A stretch of 64,000 nt of DNA from Pseudomonas sp. ICMP 561 (GTDB taxonomy: Bacteria > Pseudomonadota > Gammaproteobacteria > Pseudomonadales > Pseudomonadaceae), in contig NZ_LKBT01000011.1 of NCBI RefSeq assembly GCF_002699985.1, positions 62,001 through 126,000 of the forward strand. The letters are read 5' to 3'. Positions 60,497-64,000 of the stretch are shown here, piece after piece (the stretch's first letter is position 1; each line of letters opens with the position of its first letter). A program made the translations under genes and the position numbers. Under the pieces are notes generated by a model. The model saw only the letters and a program-made list of their open reading frames with translations. It made no database searches and was not told the DNA's origin.

Positions 60497-61699
60497 TCAG
60501 CGCTCAATCGCCAGCGCCAGCCCCTGCCCTACGCCGACGCACATGGTCGCCAGACCTCGACGACCACCGCTTTTTTCCAGTTGATGCAGGGCGGTCAACA
60601 CCAGTCGTGCGCCGCTCATGCCCAAGGGATGACCCAAGGCGATGGCGCCCCCGTTGGGGTTCACTTGCGGTGCATTATCGGCCAGCCCTAGCTCACGGAG
60701 AACCGCCAGGCCCTGACTGGCAAAGGCTTCATTGAGCTCGATCACATCAAAATCGCTTACTGCCAGGCCAAGGCGCTCCACCAGCTTACGCACCGCAGGC
60801 ACCGGGCCGATGCCCATGACGCGCGGCGCTACACCGGCACTGGCCATGCCGAGAATGCGTGCCCGGGGCGTCAGGCCATGCTTTTTGACCGCTTCGGCAG
60901 ACGCCAGAATCAGCGCGGCGGCACCGTCGTTGACCCCAGACGCATTACCGGCGGTGACGGTCTTGTCCGCACCATTGACCGGCTTGAGTTTGGCCAGGGT
61001 TTCCAGGCTGGTGTCAGCGCGTGGATGTTCGTCTTGCTCCACCAACGTTTCACCCTTTTTATGGGCAACGCGTACTGGGGTGATTTCTTCTTTAAAAAAG
61101 CCCGCAGCCTGAGCAGCGGCAGTGCGCTGTTGGCTGCGCAGGGCGAAAGCGTCCTGATCGGCTCGAGAAATCTTGAAATCATCGGCGACGTTGTCACCGG
61201 TTTGTGGCATGGAGTCGACGCCATATTGCTCTTTCATCAAAGGGTTGATGAAACGCCAGCCAATGGTGGTGTCTTCCAGCTTCATGTTGCGGGAATACGC
61301 AGCATCGGCTTTACCCATAACGAAGGGCGCGCGTGACATCGACTCAACACCACCGGCAATCGCCAATTCCATCTCGCCAGCAGCAATCGCCCGAAATGCC
61401 GTACCGATGGCGTCCATGCCCGAGGCGCACAGACGGTTAAGGGTGACGCCGGGAATCGTCTCCGGCAGGCCAGCCAGCAACGCAGCCATGCGCGCTACGT
61501 TGCGGTTGTCTTCACCGGCCTGGTTAGCGCAGCCGAAAAACACTTCGTCCACTTCGTTCCAGTTGACCGAAGGGTTTCGCTCCATCAGCGCCTTGATCGG
61601 CACTGCGGCCAGATCATCCGCGCGAACGCTGGCCAACCCACCGCCAAAGCGGCCAATGGGGGTACGAATCGCATCGCAGATAAATACTTCGCGCATCAT
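60497..61699 (-). CDS. pcaF: beta-ketoadipyl-CoA thiolase PcaF
   Basis: Thiolase of 400 aa that splits beta-ketoadipyl-CoA to succinyl-CoA and acetyl-CoA, the last step of aromatic catabolism. Catalytic residues: Cys in LNRLCASGMDAIG, His in NPNGGAIALGHPLGMSGARL, Cys in ATMCVGVGQG. It overlaps pcaJ by 4 nt (ATGATG start), which completes a pcaIJF operon. Confidence 0.95.
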   Translation of the reverse strand: MMREVFICDAIRTPIGRFGGGLASVRADDLAAVPIKALMERNPSVNWNEVDEVFFGCANQAGEDNRNVARMAALLAGLPETIPGVTLNRLCASGMDAIGTAFRAIAAGEMELAIAGGVESMSRAPFVMGKADAAYSRNMKLEDTTIGWRFINPLMKEQYGVDSMPQTGDNVADDFKISRADQDAFALRSQQRTAAAQAAGFFKEEITPVRVAHKKGETLVEQDEHPRADTSLETLAKLKPVNGADKTVTAGNASGVNDGAAALILASAEAVKKHGLTPRARILGMASAGVAPRVMGIGPVPAVRKLVERLGLAVSDFDVIELNEAFASQGLAVLRELGLADNAPQVNPNGGAIALGHPLGMSGARLVLTALHQLEKSGGRRGLATMCVGVGQGLALAIER

Positions 61700-62475
61700 G
61701 CTTCTCCCGGTGCTTGGCCGTGCGCTTTAGCGGTCCGGGCTTCCAGATCACGTAGAGCGGCAAGCTCTGTTTCGCTTGGCTCGGCGGAGTACTCGACGTT
61801 TTCGGCGAAACGCAGTTCCCAACCGGTGGCCGCAATAACCTGCTCGCGGGTTACGCCGGGGTGCAAGGTAGTCACCACAAACTCGTTAGTGCCCTCTTCC
61901 GGTTCCATGATGCACAGGTCAGTAATAATCCCGACCGGCCCTGCGCCAGGCAATCCAAGACGCTTGCGAGAATCACCACCCTCGCCATGGCCAACCGATG
62001 TGATGAAATCCAGCTTGTCGACGAAAGCACGCGCGGATTGCTTGAGGATGATCAAGACCTGCTTGGCGGACCCGGCAATTTCCGGCGCGCCGCCTGCGCC
62101 TGGCAGACGTACCTTCGGGTTGTTGTAATCACCGACCACCGTGGTGTTGATGTTGCCGAAACGATCAACCTGGGCAGCGCCAAGAAACCCCACATCAACG
62201 CGACCGCCTTGCAGCCAGTAGCGGAATATCTCACTGGTGGACACAACCGTGTCAGCCGTTTCTGCAAGTTCGCCATCGCCGATGGACAGCGGTAACACAC
62301 TAGGCTTGGCACCAATCGGACCTGACTCGTAAATCAGCACGACGTCCGGTGAGGACGTAAGACGCGCCAGATTCGCGGCCTTGGAAGGCAGACCGATACC
62401 GACAAAGCAGACCGCGCCGTTACGCAGACGACGAGCCGCTGCCACTGTCATCATTTCACTGGTGGTGTAAGTCAT
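61696..62475 (-). CDS. pcaJ: 3-oxoadipate CoA-transferase subunit B, PcaJ
   Basis: Beta subunit of 259 aa. The nucleophilic Glu lies in VVLIYESGPIGAKP, preceded by NGAVCFVGIGLPSKAANLAR; LPGAGGAPEIAGSAKQVLIIL is also typical. The start is ATG 62475 with GGAGG 7 nt upstream, sharing bases with the pcaI stop (TAATG). With PcaI it moves CoA from succinyl-CoA to beta-ketoadipate. Confidence 0.95.
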   Translation of the reverse strand: MTYTTSEMMTVAAARRLRNGAVCFVGIGLPSKAANLARLTSSPDVVLIYESGPIGAKPSVLPLSIGDGELAETADTVVSTSEIFRYWLQGGRVDVGFLGAAQVDRFGNINTTVVGDYNNPKVRLPGAGGAPEIAGSAKQVLIILKQSARAFVDKLDFITSVGHGEGGDSRKRLGLPGAGPVGIITDLCIMEPEEGTNEFVVTTLHPGVTREQVIAATGWELRFAENVEYSAEPSETELAALRDLEARTAKAHGQAPGEA

Positions 62476-63332
62476 TATTTTGCCTCCGAAGCGCTGGCCA
62501 ACTTGCTCTGGAATTCGCTGAAGTCCGCGGTGCCTTGAATGTATTCCTTGATCCATGCGCTAAAACTTTCGCGGTCACGGGCAATCGGGTCCCAGGCCTG
62601 ATAGAACCGGTTGTCGCGCTCGTAGTAACCGTGGGCGTAGGACGGATGAGCACCACCGGGCACATGGCAAACAGCACTCAGTGCCCAGGTCGGCAGCACG
62701 CAGGCATTCATCGGCGCATTCAAGTCGTCGACGATCTCTTCCACAGTGACAATGCAGCGTTTGGCAGCCAGAGCGGCTTCCTTCTGCACACCGAGGATGC
62801 CCCACAGGAGCACGTTGCCTTTGCGGTCGGCCTTCTGCGCATGAATCACTGTCACATCAGGACGCACTGCGGGCACTGCCGCGAGCACCTCGCCGGTGAA
62901 TGGGCAGGTTACCGTCTTGATCAGCGGATTGACCTTGGGCAGATCGGAACCGGCGTAAGCGCGCAACACAGCGAATGGCAGACCGGATGCGCCAGCGACG
63001 TAGGCGTTAGCCAGGTCGGCATGGCTGTGCTCTTCGATTTCCATCGAGTGTGGCCACTGCTTTTCAACGGCGTCACGCAAACGATGCAGGGAGCCGACTC
63101 CAGGATTACCGCCCCACGAGAAAATCAGACGCTTCGCACACCCTGCGCCTATTAACTGGTCGTAGATAAGGTCCGGCGTCATACGCACTAACGTCAGGTC
63201 TTTTTTACCCTGACGAATGATTTCGTGGCCTGCGGCCGTGGGGATCAAATGGGTGAAGCCTTCCAGCGCAACGGTGTCGCCATCGTTGACCAATTGCTTC
63301 ACGGCGTCGCGTAGAGAAAGAATTTCAGCCAT
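62475..63332 (-). CDS. pcaI: 3-oxoadipate CoA-transferase subunit A, PcaI
   Basis: Alpha subunit of 285 aa: ILSLRDAVKQLVNDGDTVALEGFTHLIPTAAGHEIIRQG, LIFSWGGNPGVGSLHRLRDAVEK and HAQKADRKGNVLLWGILGVQKEA. First gene of the pcaIJF operon. The upstream 143 bp carries PcaR-type operator sequence, so induction by beta-ketoadipate through PcaR is expected. Confidence 0.95.
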   Translation of the reverse strand: MAEILSLRDAVKQLVNDGDTVALEGFTHLIPTAAGHEIIRQGKKDLTLVRMTPDLIYDQLIGAGCAKRLIFSWGGNPGVGSLHRLRDAVEKQWPHSMEIEEHSHADLANAYVAGASGLPFAVLRAYAGSDLPKVNPLIKTVTCPFTGEVLAAVPAVRPDVTVIHAQKADRKGNVLLWGILGVQKEAALAAKRCIVTVEEIVDDLNAPMNACVLPTWALSAVCHVPGGAHPSYAHGYYERDNRFYQAWDPIARDRESFSAWIKEYIQGTADFSEFQSKLASASEAK

Positions 63333-63431
63333 GAGGTGCTCCCGAACTCAAATTGCATCCAATGAACAGCGTAGATGGGCTACGCTGGAATGGACTTGAG
63401 GTTATGCCGGGGCCTGAGGCCAAACAATCCG

Positions 63432-63460
63432 ATAATCGATTATTCGTTCGTTAATCGCAC
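63432..63460. promoter_or_regulatory. PcaR operator region upstream of pcaI
   Basis: GTTCGTTAATCGCAC at 63446-63460 differs at one position from the 15-bp GTTCGATAATCGCAC that I recall for P. putida PcaR. Next to it is a perfect 12-bp palindrome ATAATCGATTAT (63432-63443). Both are about 100-130 bp before the pcaI start, in the promoter region. Confidence 0.65.
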
Positions 63461-63475
63461 AAATTCAGCGTGCTA

Positions 63476-64000
63476 TCAGGTGAACAATTGCGTACTTAAA
63501 TCCCTGCTCGCATCCAGCATGATGGGCAGGAAACGCTGTTCCAGCTCGCTTCTGGCCACACGGCCTGCGCTGGTACTCACGTTAAGTGCTGCGAGGACCT
63601 GACCGGACGCGTCATAGACCGGTACCGCAATCGAGCGCAATCCTTGCTCCAACTCCTGATCGACGATACACCACCCCTGCTGACGGACTTGCTGAAGACA
63701 TTCAAACAGCGCTTCTGTCGAGCGAATCGTCCGGCTGGTCTTGGGCTGCAGGTCCACATGGTCAAGGTATTCGCGCAATGTCACATCGTCCAGCGCCGAG
63801 AGCAGGATGCGCCCCATGGACGTGCAATAGGCAGGCAGTCGGCCGCCGACCGAAAGGTCCACTGAAATAAGACGCTGCGTAGTGGCGGACCGAGCGATAT
63901 ACAGAATGTCTTCACCCTCCAGGGTCGCCATGTTGCAGGCTTCATGGAGCTGATCGCTCATCCGGTCCAGATAGGGCTGAGACGATACCGCCAGCGGCGT
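63476..64000 (-). CDS. pcaR: IclR-family regulator PcaR, N-terminus outside window
   Basis: The C-terminal 174 residues of an IclR-type regulator; the frame is open to the window edge, so the HTH is missing. The effector domain shows ATLEGEDILYIARSATTQRLISVDLSVGGRLPAYCTSMGRILLSALD and WCIVDQELEQGLRSIAVPVYDASGQVLAALNVS, typical of PcaR. It activates pcaI-J-F (and pcaT-type genes) with beta-ketoadipate. It is upstream of pcaI in the same orientation, as in other Pseudomonas. Confidence 0.9.
   Translation of the reverse strand, partial: TPLAVSSQPYLDRMSDQLHEACNMATLEGEDILYIARSATTQRLISVDLSVGGRLPAYCTSMGRILLSALDDVTLREYLDHVDLQPKTSRTIRSTEALFECLQQVRQQGWCIVDQELEQGLRSIAVPVYDASGQVLAALNVSTSAGRVARSELEQRFLPIMLDASRDLSTQLFT

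Overview
The window is chromosomal DNA of a Pseudomonas species, most like the fluorescens/syringae side of the genus and plausibly plant-associated. The evidence is a canonical TtgR/TtgABC (MexAB-OprM type) efflux locus, a pca (beta-ketoadipate) cluster with Pseudomonas gene content, OprD-family porin, YiaY, a MifSR-type two-component pair, many REP-type inverted repeats of several Pseudomonas families, and a Mu-like phage-tail (tailocin) cluster controlled by a CI/PrtR-like repressor and a PrtN-like activator. Both window edges cut genes: a D-Ala-D-Ala carboxypeptidase (left) and pcaR (right).

Layout. 1-578 dacA-like (partial). 684-10469 is a probable tricarboxylate (trans-aconitate/citrate type) uptake and isomerisation island: a two-component system divergent from a periplasmic ModA-like protein that fits bacterial aconitate isomerase, an OprD porin, a CitMHS symporter, a DctA symporter, a PrpF/GalD-family isomerase and a divergent LysR regulator with a textbook T-N11-A box. 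10764-13085 holds a possible SUFU-like protein and a Tat-exported alpha/beta hydrolase, followed by a tandem REP array and a hicAB toxin-antitoxin pair (13773-14385).

14444-31803 is a headless Mu-like contractile-tail cluster, i.e. an R-type tailocin: Q-like antiterminator, two holin-like proteins, sheath, tube, a tail assembly chaperone with a -1 frameshift site (T TTT TTC), tape measure, baseplate set, two tandemly duplicated tail fibres with different tips, fibre chaperone, SleB-type endolysin and nested Rz/Rz1 spanins. No head, terminase, integrase or transposase gene is present. Several intrinsic terminators sit between its gene blocks, which suggests that the Q-like protein is needed for read-through. 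The control region has a CI-type repressor, a LexA-boxed DUF1654 gene, shared TTAGC-N4-GCTAA operators and a PrtN-like activator.

32074-44103: chemoreceptor, YiaY dehydrogenase, METTL25-like methyltransferase, BglX, and a MifSR/DctBD-type pair beside an MHS-family alpha-ketoglutarate-type permease that has an RpoN (-24/-12) promoter and a palindromic upstream site. 44462-52000: accessory genes, including a secreted 13-residue-repeat protein, a flavin reductase family protein, ABM monooxygenase, AraC regulator, a 56-aa membrane peptide, a DHA2 exporter, a tandem-Cache protein and an orphan DUF3396 (T6SS immunity family) protein. 52181-58898: ttgR-ttgABC with its operator and terminator. 58917-64000: pcaT, pcaF, pcaJ, pcaI and pcaR (partial), with PcaR-type operator sequences before pcaI.
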